From contig NZ_BONY01000065.1 of the NCBI RefSeq assembly GCF_016862955.1, positions 1 to 52,923 of the forward strand: DNA of 52,923 nt, read 5' to 3'. The DNA comes from Rhizocola hellebori (GTDB lineage: Bacteria; Actinomycetota; Actinomycetes; Mycobacteriales; Micromonosporaceae). Within the stretch, counting starts at the first letter, position 1; each line of letters opens with the position of its first letter. The notes beneath the pieces were generated by a model, which had not been told where the DNA came from, did no database searches, and saw nothing but the letters and a program-made list of their open reading frames with translations. Made by a program: the position numbers and the translations under genes. Below are positions 35,515-43,141 of the stretch, in pieces.

Positions 35515-35553
35515 TTTCCATGACGGAATGTGATTGACTTTCCGTCATGGAAA
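35515..35553. promoter_or_regulatory. Perfect 14-bp palindrome overlapping a start codon (operator)
   Basis: TTTCCATGACGGAA and its exact complement TTCCGTCATGGAAA flank an 11-nt centre. Each arm is itself a TTCC-N5-GGAA palindrome, so two dimer sites are likely. The right arm contains the ATG at 35547. A direct repeat TTGACTTTCC (35510-35519 and 35534-35543) is interleaved. The winged-helix regulator two genes along is the obvious ligand. Confidence 0.7.
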
Positions 35554-35990
35554 ACGATCCATCGAGCATGCTTTCCCTTGTCGCCGATGCCCGCTCCGCC
35601 GTCGCCGATCGCCTGGTGACTCCTTGGTGGTACCACCCCATCCTCGGCCTGCTGGTGGCCGCCTACCTGGTCGCCTACACCTTCGCCTCCACGCTTTGGC
35701 GAGCGCTCACCGTGCTGGCCTTCCTGGCCGCCGTCGCCCTGCTCGCCCGGACCTACCGCGCCATCACCGGGCTGTGGCTCTGGGGCACCAACGCCGGCCG
35801 CGCCAGCCGCTGGGCCTACGCCATGGGCGCGGTCATCCTGATCGCGATGCTCGCCTCGCTGCTGATCGCCACGACCACCACCCTCACCTGGCCCACCTGG
35901 GGCCTCGCCGCCCTCACCTGGGCCACCGTCATCGTCCTGGGCCGCCGCTTCGACGCCGCCGTCCGAGCCCAACTCCGAGCCGGCGCATGA
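35547..35990 (+). CDS. Four-helix integral membrane protein
   Basis: A 147-residue membrane protein with hydrophobic segments at about residues 30-48, 50-68, 91-109 and 113-131 and an Arg-rich C terminus. I recognise no enzymatic motif. Membrane proteins of this size commonly precede a small winged-helix regulator in actinobacteria. Its stop overlaps the regulator start by 4 nt (ATGA), and its own start codon lies inside the large palindrome, which argues for autoregulation. The function is unknown. Confidence 0.7.
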   Translation: MENDPSSMLSLVADARSAVADRLVTPWWYHPILGLLVAAYLVAYTFASTLWRALTVLAFLAAVALLARTYRAITGLWLWGTNAGRASRWAYAMGAVILIAMLASLLIATTTTLTWPTWGLAALTWATVIVLGRRFDAAVRAQLRAGA

Positions 35991-36268
35991 CAGCTCGGTT
36001 TGACGAGGTGGTGCATGCGCCGCATCGGCTGAGGATCTGCGCTTTTCTCAGCGCGGCGTCTTCAGTGGAGTTCAGCGCGCTGCGCGAGCTGCTCGGTGTC
36101 GCCGATTCGGTGGTCAGCAAACACCTGAAAGTGTTACAGGATGCCGGGTACGTGGCCGTCTCAAAACCCACCGGGCTCGGGCGCGTGAAGACCTGGATCG
36201 AGTTCACGCCGACCGGGCGCGCGGCCTACACCGGACACGTGGCCGCGCTCAAGGAGCTTGTCGACTAG
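35987..36268 (+). CDS. Small winged-helix transcriptional regulator
   Basis: A 93-residue protein made almost entirely of one winged-helix DNA-binding domain. The helix-turn-helix spans FSALRELLGVADSVVSKHLK and the wing includes GLGRVKTWIEFTPTG. It resembles the MarR/ArsR-like 'winged helix DNA-binding' family that occurs as a short stand-alone regulator. It is translationally coupled to the membrane protein upstream and is the likely binder of the palindrome at 35515-35553. It ends 4 nt inside the convergent GNAT gene. The effector is unknown. Confidence 0.8.
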   Translation: MTARFDEVVHAPHRLRICAFLSAASSVEFSALRELLGVADSVVSKHLKVLQDAGYVAVSKPTGLGRVKTWIEFTPTGRAAYTGHVAALKELVD

Positions 36269-36834
36269 CGCAGGTCGGCGGCGACCATCGACCAGACTTC
36301 GAGGTCGACCCGTCCGCTGTGGACGAACCCGGCGTTGCGCAGCAGGCCCTCGTAGGTGAAACCGGCCTTCTCCATCACCCTGCGGCTGGCGACGTTGCCG
36401 GGGGCCACCCGCACCTCCACCCGCTGGAACCCGTGTTCCAGCACCAGGGCGAGGGTCAGGGCGTCGACGGCCTCGGGGGCCAGACCGAAACCGCGCGCGT
36501 CGGACGCCACCGCGTAGGAGATCTCGGTGGCGCGGGCCGCCCAGTCGGTGCGCCGCGTCCACAGGCAGCCCACCAGCCGGTTGTCTTCACGCCGGACGAT
36601 GCCGTAGTGATCGCCCATGCCGCTGTCGCGGCGCTCCGCGGCCATTTCGGTGCACCAGGAACGGCCCTCGATCTGGCCTCCCTCCTGCGGGAACGGAAGC
36701 CAGCGCTGGGTCTGTTTGTCGGCGAAGATCTGCGCTACCGGCTCGGCATCGGCCACTGTGAGCGGACGGACATCCAGCCTCGGTGTCTGGACGGTCAACG
36801 TCGGAAAGCGGCGAACCGTAACGTAGCCGGACAT
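36265..36834 (-). CDS. GNAT acetyltransferase (RimJ/RimL type)
   Basis: A 189-residue N-acetyltransferase. RimJ/L-like features are the opening LQTPRLDVRPLTVADAE-like segment (VQTPRLDVRPLTV), LVGCLWTRR, and VASDARGFGLAPEAVDALTL with the later VAPGNVASRRVMEKAGF. Such proteins acetylate protein N termini or small amines; the target is unknown. The ATG at 36834 has GGGAG 4-5 nt upstream. The 127-nt region to the SURF1 start contains only the promoter-like element of that gene. Confidence 0.82.
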   Translation of the reverse strand: MSGYVTVRRFPTLTVQTPRLDVRPLTVADAEPVAQIFADKQTQRWLPFPQEGGQIEGRSWCTEMAAERRDSGMGDHYGIVRREDNRLVGCLWTRRTDWAARATEISYAVASDARGFGLAPEAVDALTLALVLEHGFQRVEVRVAPGNVASRRVMEKAGFTYEGLLRNAGFVHSGRVDLEVWSMVAADLR

Positions 36835-36949
36835 GCTTCTCCCAAGTGACGAGGGGCAACCTGGCTTAACCTACCCTGCTAATCCGATGGCCGCCTGAAG
36901 CAACGTTTGGGGTTGCAAAGTGAGACAAATCACCGGCGGCGGACATCCG

Positions 36950-36955
36950 TACACT
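36950..36955 (+). promoter_or_regulatory. Putative -10 element for leaderless SURF1 mRNA
   Basis: TACACT ends 6 nt before the GTG at 36962. No Shine-Dalgarno sequence precedes that GTG. Confidence 0.4.
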
Positions 36956-36961
36956 GGCCGC

Positions 36962-37741
36962 GTGCGTTTGCTTTTCACTCCACGCTGGCTGGGCTGGGTC
37001 GCTTTGACCATCGCCGCTTCCACCGTCATGGTCATGCTGGGCCGCTGGCAATGGAGCCGTTACGAGCTGCGCCACGAGATCAACGCGCGCATCGCCTCCA
37101 CCGCCGCCGCGGTGGAGTTCAAGCCGTCCCTTCCGGAGTGGACCCGGGTCACCCTCACCGGGCAGTACGACCCTGAGCTGGAAGTTCTCGTGCGCAACCG
37201 CACCGTCGGCGGCAAGGTCGGCTACGAGGTGGTCACCCCGTTGCGGCTGGCCGACGGGTCAGCGGTGATGGTCGACCGCGGCTGGGTGCCCTTCCACCCC
37301 AGCGGCCCGACCACGCTGCCTGAGGTGCCCGCGCCGCCGTCGGGCACGGTGACCGTTGCCGGCCGCGTGCGCGCCACCGAGCAGGGCGCCCGCCTCGAGC
37401 TGCGCGACGGCCGCTGGCAGGCCCGGCGCATCGGCGTGGCCGAGATCGCCGGCAAGGTCCCCTACCAGCTGGCCGGGCGCTACGTCATGGCCGACGACGA
37501 GTCGACCGAGTTGACACCGATTCCGGCGGGACGCGAGAACGACTGGCTCAATCTCGGCTACGCCTTCCAATGGTGGATCTTCGCGGCCGGCATTTTCGGC
37601 GCGCTGATCTGGTTGGCCCGCCGCGAACAGCGGGCCAACCTCACGTCGTCGGGCTCTGGCAGCCCTTCCCCGCGTGAACCTATGTCAGGCGACCGTCTCT
37701 CCGGCGACCGCGACATTTCGCAGGAGCAGAGCCTCCGCTAG
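36962..37741 (+). CDS. SURF1 family cytochrome oxidase assembly protein
   Basis: A 259-residue membrane protein with one helix at each end (WLGWVALTIAASTVMVMLG and WWIFAAGIFGALIWLA) and a periplasmic-side beta domain, the SURF1 topology. Family motifs are MLGRWQWSRYELR, VDRGWVPF and the final FQWWIFA. SURF1 proteins help assemble heme-copper oxidases by delivering heme a. The GTG at 36962 directly precedes the first helix and has a leaderless-type -10; the frame continues 14 codons upstream. The last 57 nt overlap the convergent M20 peptidase gene. Confidence 0.9.
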   Translation: MRLLFTPRWLGWVALTIAASTVMVMLGRWQWSRYELRHEINARIASTAAAVEFKPSLPEWTRVTLTGQYDPELEVLVRNRTVGGKVGYEVVTPLRLADGSAVMVDRGWVPFHPSGPTTLPEVPAPPSGTVTVAGRVRATEQGARLELRDGRWQARRIGVAEIAGKVPYQLAGRYVMADDESTELTPIPAGRENDWLNLGYAFQWWIFAAGIFGALIWLARREQRANLTSSGSGSPSPREPMSGDRLSGDRDISQEQSLR

Positions 37742-39049
37742 GCAGACCCGGGCGAACTCGCCCAGGTGCAGGCTTTCGTTGGGGCCATGCGCTTTGGCGT
37801 TCGGATCTTCCACGCCCGTCACCAGGATCGACGCCTGCGGGAACATGTCCTGGAAGGTGGAGATGAACGGGATCGACCCGCCCACACCGATCTCGACCGC
37901 ATCGGTGCCGTCCCAGGCCTGCTTGAACGCCGCCCGAGCCGCATCGAAGTACTTGCCCGTGGCATCGATCACGCAGGGGTTGCCGTCGTGCTCGAACTCG
38001 AAGCTGATCTTCGCTCCCCAGGGCACGTTTCTCGCCAGGTGGGCCTTGAGCGCCTCGTAGGCCGACTTCGGGTCGTCGCCGGGCGCCAGCCGCATGCTCA
38101 GCTTCGCCTTCGCCTTCGGCACGATCGCGTTCGGCGCCTCGTTGGTCTTCGGCGCGTCGACGGCGAGGATGGAGATCGTGGGTTTGGTCCAGATCCTGTC
38201 CACGAGCCGGCCGGTGCCGATCAGCTGCACACCCTCGATCAGCCCCGCCTCCGCCCGGAACCTGTCCTCCGGGTAGTCCAGCGGTGACGCTTCCTTGGCC
38301 ACCAGACCCTCAACGGCCACATCGCCCTTATCGTCGTGCAGCGAGGTGAGCAGACGGCTTAGCACCATGAGCGCGTCCGGGACCGCGCCGCCGTACATTC
38401 CACTGTGGACAGCCGAGTGCAGAACCTCCACGGTGACAAAGCTGTTGACGATGCCCCGCAGCGACGTGGTGAGCGAGGGCTGGCCGATGTCCCAGTTTCC
38501 CGAGTCGGCGATGACAATCACGTCGGAGGCAAGCTCGTCGCGGTGTTTGCTCAGCAGCGCCTCCAGCGACGCAGAGCCGAACTCCTCTTCGCCCTCGATG
38601 AACAGCACCACTCCCACCGGCAGGTTCTCCCCGAACGCGCGCAGCGCCGCAACGTGGGCCATCACGCCCGCCTTGTCGTCGGCCACACCGCGCCCATACA
38701 GACGGCCGTCACGCTCGGTCGGCTCGAACGGCTCCGACTCCCACTGGCTCAGATCACCGGTCGGCTGCACATCGTGGTGCGCGTAAAGCAGCACCGTCGG
38801 CGCCCCCGCCGGGGCGGCCTTGCGGCCGATGACCGCGGGGTGGCCTTCGCCGACCCTGCTTATCTGAACTTCCAAGCCTTCGTTGCGCAACAGCTCAGCG
38901 ACCGCCTCCGCGGACCGCTCCAACGGCGTGAAGTCGAAACCGTCGAAAGCAATGCCGGGGATGCGCACCAGCCGCTCCAGATCGGCTCTCACACCGGGCA
39001 GCTCGCGCTCGATCGCAGCACGCAACTCGTCAACACTGAGGGTCGTCAT
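37685..39049 (-). CDS. M20 family metallodipeptidase
   Basis: A 454-residue dinuclear-zinc peptidase of the M20 dipeptidase group. Metal and catalytic residues are in LLYAHHDVQP, GRGVADDKAG, the Glu pair of FIEGEEEFGS, ADSGNWD and the final HGPNESLHL. A dimerisation domain occupies roughly residues 190-320. It hydrolyses dipeptides or related amides; the exact substrate is not evident. The ATG at 39049 overlaps the kinase stop by 4 nt (ATGA). Its last 57 nt are shared with the SURF1 gene. Confidence 0.9.
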   Translation of the reverse strand: MTTLSVDELRAAIERELPGVRADLERLVRIPGIAFDGFDFTPLERSAEAVAELLRNEGLEVQISRVGEGHPAVIGRKAAPAGAPTVLLYAHHDVQPTGDLSQWESEPFEPTERDGRLYGRGVADDKAGVMAHVAALRAFGENLPVGVVLFIEGEEEFGSASLEALLSKHRDELASDVIVIADSGNWDIGQPSLTTSLRGIVNSFVTVEVLHSAVHSGMYGGAVPDALMVLSRLLTSLHDDKGDVAVEGLVAKEASPLDYPEDRFRAEAGLIEGVQLIGTGRLVDRIWTKPTISILAVDAPKTNEAPNAIVPKAKAKLSMRLAPGDDPKSAYEALKAHLARNVPWGAKISFEFEHDGNPCVIDATGKYFDAARAAFKQAWDGTDAVEIGVGGSIPFISTFQDMFPQASILVTGVEDPNAKAHGPNESLHLGEFARVCLAEALLLRNVAVAGETVA

Positions 39050-39558
39050 GTCCCCGATCCTATGACTAGCCCGGCGCACCAGGCTGTGGCGTCCGCCCCA
39101 AAATGCAGCTCCTCACGCCTGCGCCAGCTGCGCAAGTGTTCCTGCATCTCGATTCCGTCCCGCGCGAGCGACCTGGCTTCGCGCACGGCCAGCGGCTCGC
39201 TCACGAAGATCACCAAGCTGGCTCGGTCGCGTCCCTGCTCCCGGCCCGCGCCCACCCCCTCGACGATGAGCACCTCCGGCACCGGCACCTTGATCCATTC
39301 TTCGTCGAACCGCGCCTCGACCCAGTTGTAGGCCTGGTAATAGCCCGCCTCGCCGCTGGCGATCGGCTGCAGTATCTGGCTTTCCAGCCGCGCCCAGTAG
39401 GTGAACTGCCCCGCCCACCCATCGAGCAGATCGTCGGTGTGCACGATCTCGGCAGGGATGGTGCCCGCCAGCGCATAGGCCAGTGTGGTCTTCCCCGCCC
39501 CGCTCGGCCCGTCGATGAGCACCAGCCTGGTCCGGCCGAGCTTGGGTTTCTCGGCCAT
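39046..39558 (-). CDS. P-loop kinase (uridine kinase-like)
   Basis: A 170-residue P-loop NTPase with Walker A GPSGAGKTTLA near residue 18, a DD pair in HTDDLLDGW that may bind substrate or magnesium, and a Walker-B-like strand VLIVEGVG. It resembles uridine kinase-like proteins but is short and the substrate is not identifiable. The ATG at 39558 has GGGGAG 6 nt upstream. An in-frame ATG at 39651 overlapping the cobQ stop would add 31 residues of low family likeness. It sits between cobQ and the M20 gene, with a 4-nt overlap to the latter. Confidence 0.75.
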   Translation of the reverse strand: MAEKPKLGRTRLVLIDGPSGAGKTTLAYALAGTIPAEIVHTDDLLDGWAGQFTYWARLESQILQPIASGEAGYYQAYNWVEARFDEEWIKVPVPEVLIVEGVGAGREQGRDRASLVIFVSEPLAVREARSLARDGIEMQEHLRSWRRREELHFGADATAWCAGLVIGSGT

Positions 39559-39640
39559 GATGAGCTCCCCGATCGCCCCCAGCCTCACCGCACGCCCGCT
39601 TCCAATGCCCCACGCCGCGTGGCTGTGGGCGGGTGGGGGG

Positions 39641-41170
39641 TCATGGGGCACCTGGGGGGATGAAGGGGAGGCCGGGTGGGGGGCCTTGCTCTATGACACG
39701 CCATAGAGCTTCGGTGTCCACGTGTTCCTCGATGAGGTCGCCGAGGCGGTCGACGGTGGCGGTGCGGAGCGCTGCGAAGTTGGTCGCGGCAGCGACCTTG
39801 AACCCGTGCCGGCCGCTGATGCCCGCCGCTAGCGTGAGAAACCTGCGCCGGAACTCGTCGGACTCGAAGGCGCCGTGCCAGTGGGTGCCGAACACTCCGC
39901 CGACGACCGCGCCTTCTTGCGTGCCGTCGGGGAGCCGGATCAGCCCGGGCACGTCACTGTCGCGCCAGACCACCTGGCCGTGATGGATTTCGTAGCCGTG
40001 CACGGGCGCGCCCAGCGCCGACCCTTGCGGCCGCGTGAGCGTCTTGTTTCGCTGGAAGCTGACCTCGACCGGCAGCAGGCCCATGCCGTCGACTTCGCCT
40101 TTGCCGCTTTCAATCTCGTCGTGGATCCGGCGGGAAAGCATCTGGAACCCGCCGCAGATGCCCAACACCGGCTTGCCGCGCTTCGCATGCTCCACGATCG
40201 CGTCGGCCAACCCGTTGCGGCGCAGCCATTCCAGATCGTCCACTGTGGACTTTGTCCCGGGCAACACCACCAGATCGGCCTCCGCCAACTCGCCCGGCTC
40301 GACCGTCAGCCGCACAGCGACCCCGGGCTCGCTCGCCAGGGCTTCGGCGTCGGTCGCGTTGGAGATGTGCGGCAGCCGGACCACGGCCACCCGTAGCCAC
40401 TCCTCGCCTATCGGCGCCGCCGGCCGACCAAGCACCCGCCCATAGGCGAGCGCATCTTCCGCGTCGAGCCACAGGTCGACGTCGAACGGGAGCACGCCGT
40501 AGGTCGGCCGCCCGGTCAGCCTTCCCAGCATCTGCAGGCCTGGCTCCAGCAACTCCCGGCTCCCCCGGAACTTATTGATCACGAATCCGGCGACCAGCTC
40601 CTGATCGGCCGGCTCCAGCAGCGCCACGGTGCCGAACAGCGAGGCGAACACGCCACCGCGATCGATGTCGCCCACCACGACCACCGGCATCTGAGCATGC
40701 CTGGCCAGCCCCATGTTCACGTAGTCGTTCTCACGCAGGTTGATCTCGGCTGGGCTGCCCGCACCCTCGCAGACGACCACGTCAAACTCGCGTCTCAGCT
40801 CGTCGAAAGCGTCGAACGCCGCAGCCGACATCGTCTCCTTCAGCTGCCGGAAGTTGGCCGCGTCAATCGATCCGACCGCCTCGCCCAGCAGCACCACCTG
40901 GCTGGTCTGATCGCTGCCCGGCTTCAGCAGGACCGGGTTGAACCGGATCTGCGGCTCCAGCCCGGCCGCCACCGCCTGCAGAGCCTGCGCCCGCCCGATC
41001 TCGCCGCCTCGGCCCTGGCCGTCGACCACGACCGCCGAATTGTTGGACATGTTCTGCGCCTTGAACGGCGCCACCTTCACGCCCCGCCGCCACAGCCAGC
41101 GACAGATCCCCGCGGTGACCACGCTCTTACCCGCGTCCGACGTGGTTCCAGCCACCAAGATCCCACCCAT
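39641..41170 (-). CDS. cobQ: Cobyric acid synthase (glutamine-hydrolysing)
   Basis: A 509-residue enzyme that amidates adenosylcobyrinic acid a,c-diamide at four carboxylates. The N-terminal ATP domain has [16 protein letters not shown] and [12 protein letters not shown]. The C-terminal glutamine amidotransferase domain has the nucleophile Cys in GICGGFQML and the His in FGTHWHG. The C-terminus is a Pro/Gly-rich extension ([14 protein letters not shown]). The ATG at 41170 has no ribosome binding site but has TAGGCT 7 nt upstream. It is separate from the other cobalamin genes at 30726-33193. Confidence 0.95.
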   Translation of the reverse strand: MGGILVAGTTSDAGKSVVTAGICRWLWRRGVKVAPFKAQNMSNNSAVVVDGQGRGGEIGRAQALQAVAAGLEPQIRFNPVLLKPGSDQTSQVVLLGEAVGSIDAANFRQLKETMSAAAFDAFDELRREFDVVVCEGAGSPAEINLRENDYVNMGLARHAQMPVVVVGDIDRGGVFASLFGTVALLEPADQELVAGFVINKFRGSRELLEPGLQMLGRLTGRPTYGVLPFDVDLWLDAEDALAYGRVLGRPAAPIGEEWLRVAVVRLPHISNATDAEALASEPGVAVRLTVEPGELAEADLVVLPGTKSTVDDLEWLRRNGLADAIVEHAKRGKPVLGICGGFQMLSRRIHDEIESGKGEVDGMGLLPVEVSFQRNKTLTRPQGSALGAPVHGYEIHHGQVVWRDSDVPGLIRLPDGTQEGAVVGGVFGTHWHGAFESDEFRRRFLTLAAGISGRHGFKVAAATNFAALRTATVDRLGDLIEEHVDTEALWRVIEQGPPPGLPFIPPGAP

Positions 41171-41177
41171 TCCATAG

Positions 41178-41183
41178 AGCCTA
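41178..41183 (-). promoter_or_regulatory. Putative -10 element for leaderless cobQ mRNA
   Basis: On the minus strand TAGGCT, the same hexamer as before otsA, ends 7 nt before the cobQ ATG. Confidence 0.4.
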
Positions 41184-41189
41184 CGAGGT

Positions 41190-41229
41190 GGGCGGTCAGC
41201 GACCCTCGGCCTCATCCCACTGACCGCCC
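41190..41229 (-). terminator. Hairpin between ssb and cobQ
   Basis: GGGCGGTCAG and CTGACCGCCC form a perfect 10-bp stem with a 20-nt loop just after the ssb stop and before the cobQ promoter element. It probably terminates ssb transcription. Confidence 0.6.
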
Positions 41230-41235
41230 GGTCTC

Positions 41236-41769
41236 TCACGCGGGAGCCAGCACCCGCTTCTCCTCCGCGAGGTCGTCGAGGTCGTCCTCGTCCTCCGCCG
41301 CGTCCTCCGCGTTGATCGGCTGCACGTGGAAAGGCTCGCTGTCCTCGCCGCCGATCCGGCGCGCCTCCTCCTCGTCTTCGATCACGCTGATTCCCTGATG
41401 CTGCGACGGGGTGCGAGTGAAGCTGGCGATGCCGCGGGACAGGTCATGCCCGACCGCCACGGCGTCCATCTCGTAGAGCACCCGGCGCACACCGTTCTCG
41501 TCGATCCAGTCGCGGGTGTAGAGCCGGCCCACCACCACAACGGGATCCCCGGTGGTCAGCGACTGAACGACGCCTTCGGCCAGCCGCCGCCAGCAGGTGA
41601 CCCGCACCCGCAGGCTCTGGCCGTCTATCCACTCCCCGTTGGTCTTGTCCCAGCGCCGCGATGTCGAGGCCACCCGGAAGCTGGCGGCCAGCTGCCCCGA
41701 GGTGGTGGTGCGCCGCCATTCCGGGGCGGCCAACAGGTTTCCGATGATTGTCAGCTGAGTTTCGAACAC
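41236..41769 (-). CDS. ssb: Single-stranded DNA-binding protein
   Basis: A 177-residue OB-fold protein: [20 protein letters not shown] at the start, then [19 protein letters not shown] and [14 protein letters not shown]. The C-terminal part is acidic ([16 protein letters not shown]) but ends EKRVLAPA. It lacks the DDDIPF-type tip that recruits partner proteins, so it is more like an accessory SsbB than the main replicative SSB. The GTG at 41769 has GGGGAG about 7 nt upstream. It is divergent from the hydrolase gene at 41941. Confidence 0.88.
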   Translation of the reverse strand: MFETQLTIIGNLLAAPEWRRTTTSGQLAASFRVASTSRRWDKTNGEWIDGQSLRVRVTCWRRLAEGVVQSLTTGDPVVVVGRLYTRDWIDENGVRRVLYEMDAVAVGHDLSRGIASFTRTPSQHQGISVIEDEEEARRIGGEDSEPFHVQPINAEDAAEDEDDLDDLAEEKRVLAPA

Positions 41770-41927
41770 TCCCTGCTCCCCTTCTCCAGTCCGAACACGA
41801 CCGAGAGTGCGGCACCAGAGCACCGCGCAGCGAACGCCCACTCAGCTCGTCTGTGGACAGTGCGGGGGTTGGGGATAACTGCCTGATCATGGGCCCAATG
41901 TGATACAGGCCACCAGGTCTCTGCAGG

Positions 41928-41933
41928 TAACCT
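41928..41933 (+). promoter_or_regulatory. Putative -10 element for the 41941 hydrolase
   Basis: TAACCT ends 7 nt before the GTG, which lacks a Shine-Dalgarno sequence. The same hexamer precedes glbO. Confidence 0.4.
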
Positions 41934-41940
41934 AGGTTCT

Positions 41941-42885
41941 GTGGGCACCATCGACATTCTGGGCGAGCCATACCAGCAGCGCGTGATCGAGCTGCCCGAC
42001 GACGACGAGGGCCCAGTGATCGCCACCCTCGTTTCGCGGCGTGGATCGGTACCCACAAATAAAGCCGTTCTTTATCTTCACGGCTATAACGATTACTTTT
42101 TCCAAACCCACCTGGCCGACTTCTTCATCGACCACGGTTTCGATTTTTATGCGCTTGACCTGCGTAAATATGGGCGCAGCCTGCAACCGCACCAGACCGC
42201 CAACTTCGTGCGCAACCTGTCCGAATACTTCCCCGAGCTCGACGAGGCGGCCCGCATCGTGCGCGCCGAGGACTCCCACGACACGTTGCTCCTGTTCGGA
42301 CACTCCACCGGCGGGCTCATCGGCTCCCTGTGGGCGCACGCCCGCTCCCACACCGGCGCCGTCGACGGGCTCATCCTCAACAGCCCCTTCTTCGACCTCA
42401 ACGTCCCCTGGGTCATGCGCCGCCCGGTTCTGGCCACTGTCGGCCGCCTTGCCGGGCGTCTGCCCTACCGGCCGTTCCCGGCCAAGAAGGTCGGCATCTA
42501 CGGGCGCAGCCTGCACCGCGACTTCCACGGCGAATGGGGCTACGAGCTGGCCTGGAAGCCGCTGCTCTCGTTTCCCATCCGGCTGGGCTGGCTGTCAGCG
42601 GTGCGCAACGGGCAGCGCCGCCTGCGCGCCGGCCTCGACATCACCGCCCCCATCCTCGTCGCCCACTCAGGTGCTTCATTCCGCACCCTCACCTGGGACG
42701 ACGCGGCACACGACGCGGACACCGTGCTCAACGTCGACCACATCTCCCGCTGGGCACCAGCCCTGGGCCACCACGTCACCGTTGTCCGGATCGACGGCGG
42801 CAAACATGATCTCACCCTGTCCCGGGAACCGGCACGCCAGCGCTTCTTCAGCGAGGCCGACCGGTGGCTACGCGCCTACGTCTGA
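41941..42885 (+). CDS. Alpha/beta hydrolase (monoacylglycerol-lipase-like)
   Basis: A 314-residue serine hydrolase of the S33/lysophospholipase group. It has the oxyanion segment VLYLHGYNDYF, the ALDLRKYGRS strand, the nucleophile elbow LLFGHSTGGLIGSL and a C-terminal His in DGGKHDLTLSRE. A cap region contains RPYRPF-like basic aromatic sequence (GRLPYRPFPAKK). The substrate is not evident. It has no signal peptide. It lies next to a tRNA gene, and the DNA between its stop and that gene holds a decayed tRNA copy. Confidence 0.82.
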   Translation: MGTIDILGEPYQQRVIELPDDDEGPVIATLVSRRGSVPTNKAVLYLHGYNDYFFQTHLADFFIDHGFDFYALDLRKYGRSLQPHQTANFVRNLSEYFPELDEAARIVRAEDSHDTLLLFGHSTGGLIGSLWAHARSHTGAVDGLILNSPFFDLNVPWVMRRPVLATVGRLAGRLPYRPFPAKKVGIYGRSLHRDFHGEWGYELAWKPLLSFPIRLGWLSAVRNGQRRLRAGLDITAPILVAHSGASFRTLTWDDAAHDADTVLNVDHISRWAPALGHHVTVVRIDGGKHDLTLSREPARQRFFSEADRWLRAYV

Positions 42886-42906
42886 GCAGGTACCCTCTAC
42901 CTCATT

Positions 42907-42966
42907 GCGCTCGTAGCTCCGCTGGATGAACAAGTGAACAGGTTCTGTAAGATCTTGGTGACGCAG
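42907..42966 (+). pseudogene. Decayed tRNA copy upstream of tRNA-Arg
   Basis: The sequence GCGCTCGTAGCTCCGCTGGA matches the 5' half of the adjacent tRNA-Arg (17 of its first 20 bases) and a TTCT remains near the anticodon position. There is no matching acceptor 3' strand or T arm, and it abuts the intact gene. It looks like a degenerated tandem duplicate. Confidence 0.6.
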
Positions 42967-43043
42967 GCCCCCGTAGCTCAGCTGGATAGAGCAGTGGACT
43001 TCTAATCCACCGGCCGCACGTTCGAATCGTGCCGGGGGCACCA
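42967..43043 (+). tRNA. tRNA-Arg (TCT)
   Basis: A complete cloverleaf can be drawn: the acceptor GCCCCCG pairs with CGGGGGC, the D arm is GCTC-GAGC and the anticodon stem GTGGA/TCCAC encloses CTTCTAA. The T arm is GCACG-TTCGAAT-CGTGC, followed by discriminator A and an encoded CCA. Anticodon TCT reads AGA (and AGG), codons that are rare in this GC-rich genome. Confidence 0.95.
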
Positions 43044-43141
43044 ATCTGATCTCCCAAAACGTCCATGACGTGCAGGGATGCCGCCAGCGGCAACGGTGAG
43101 GCCCAGTCGGCGGGCGCCGTCGCCGCCGTGACTGGCGCTTC

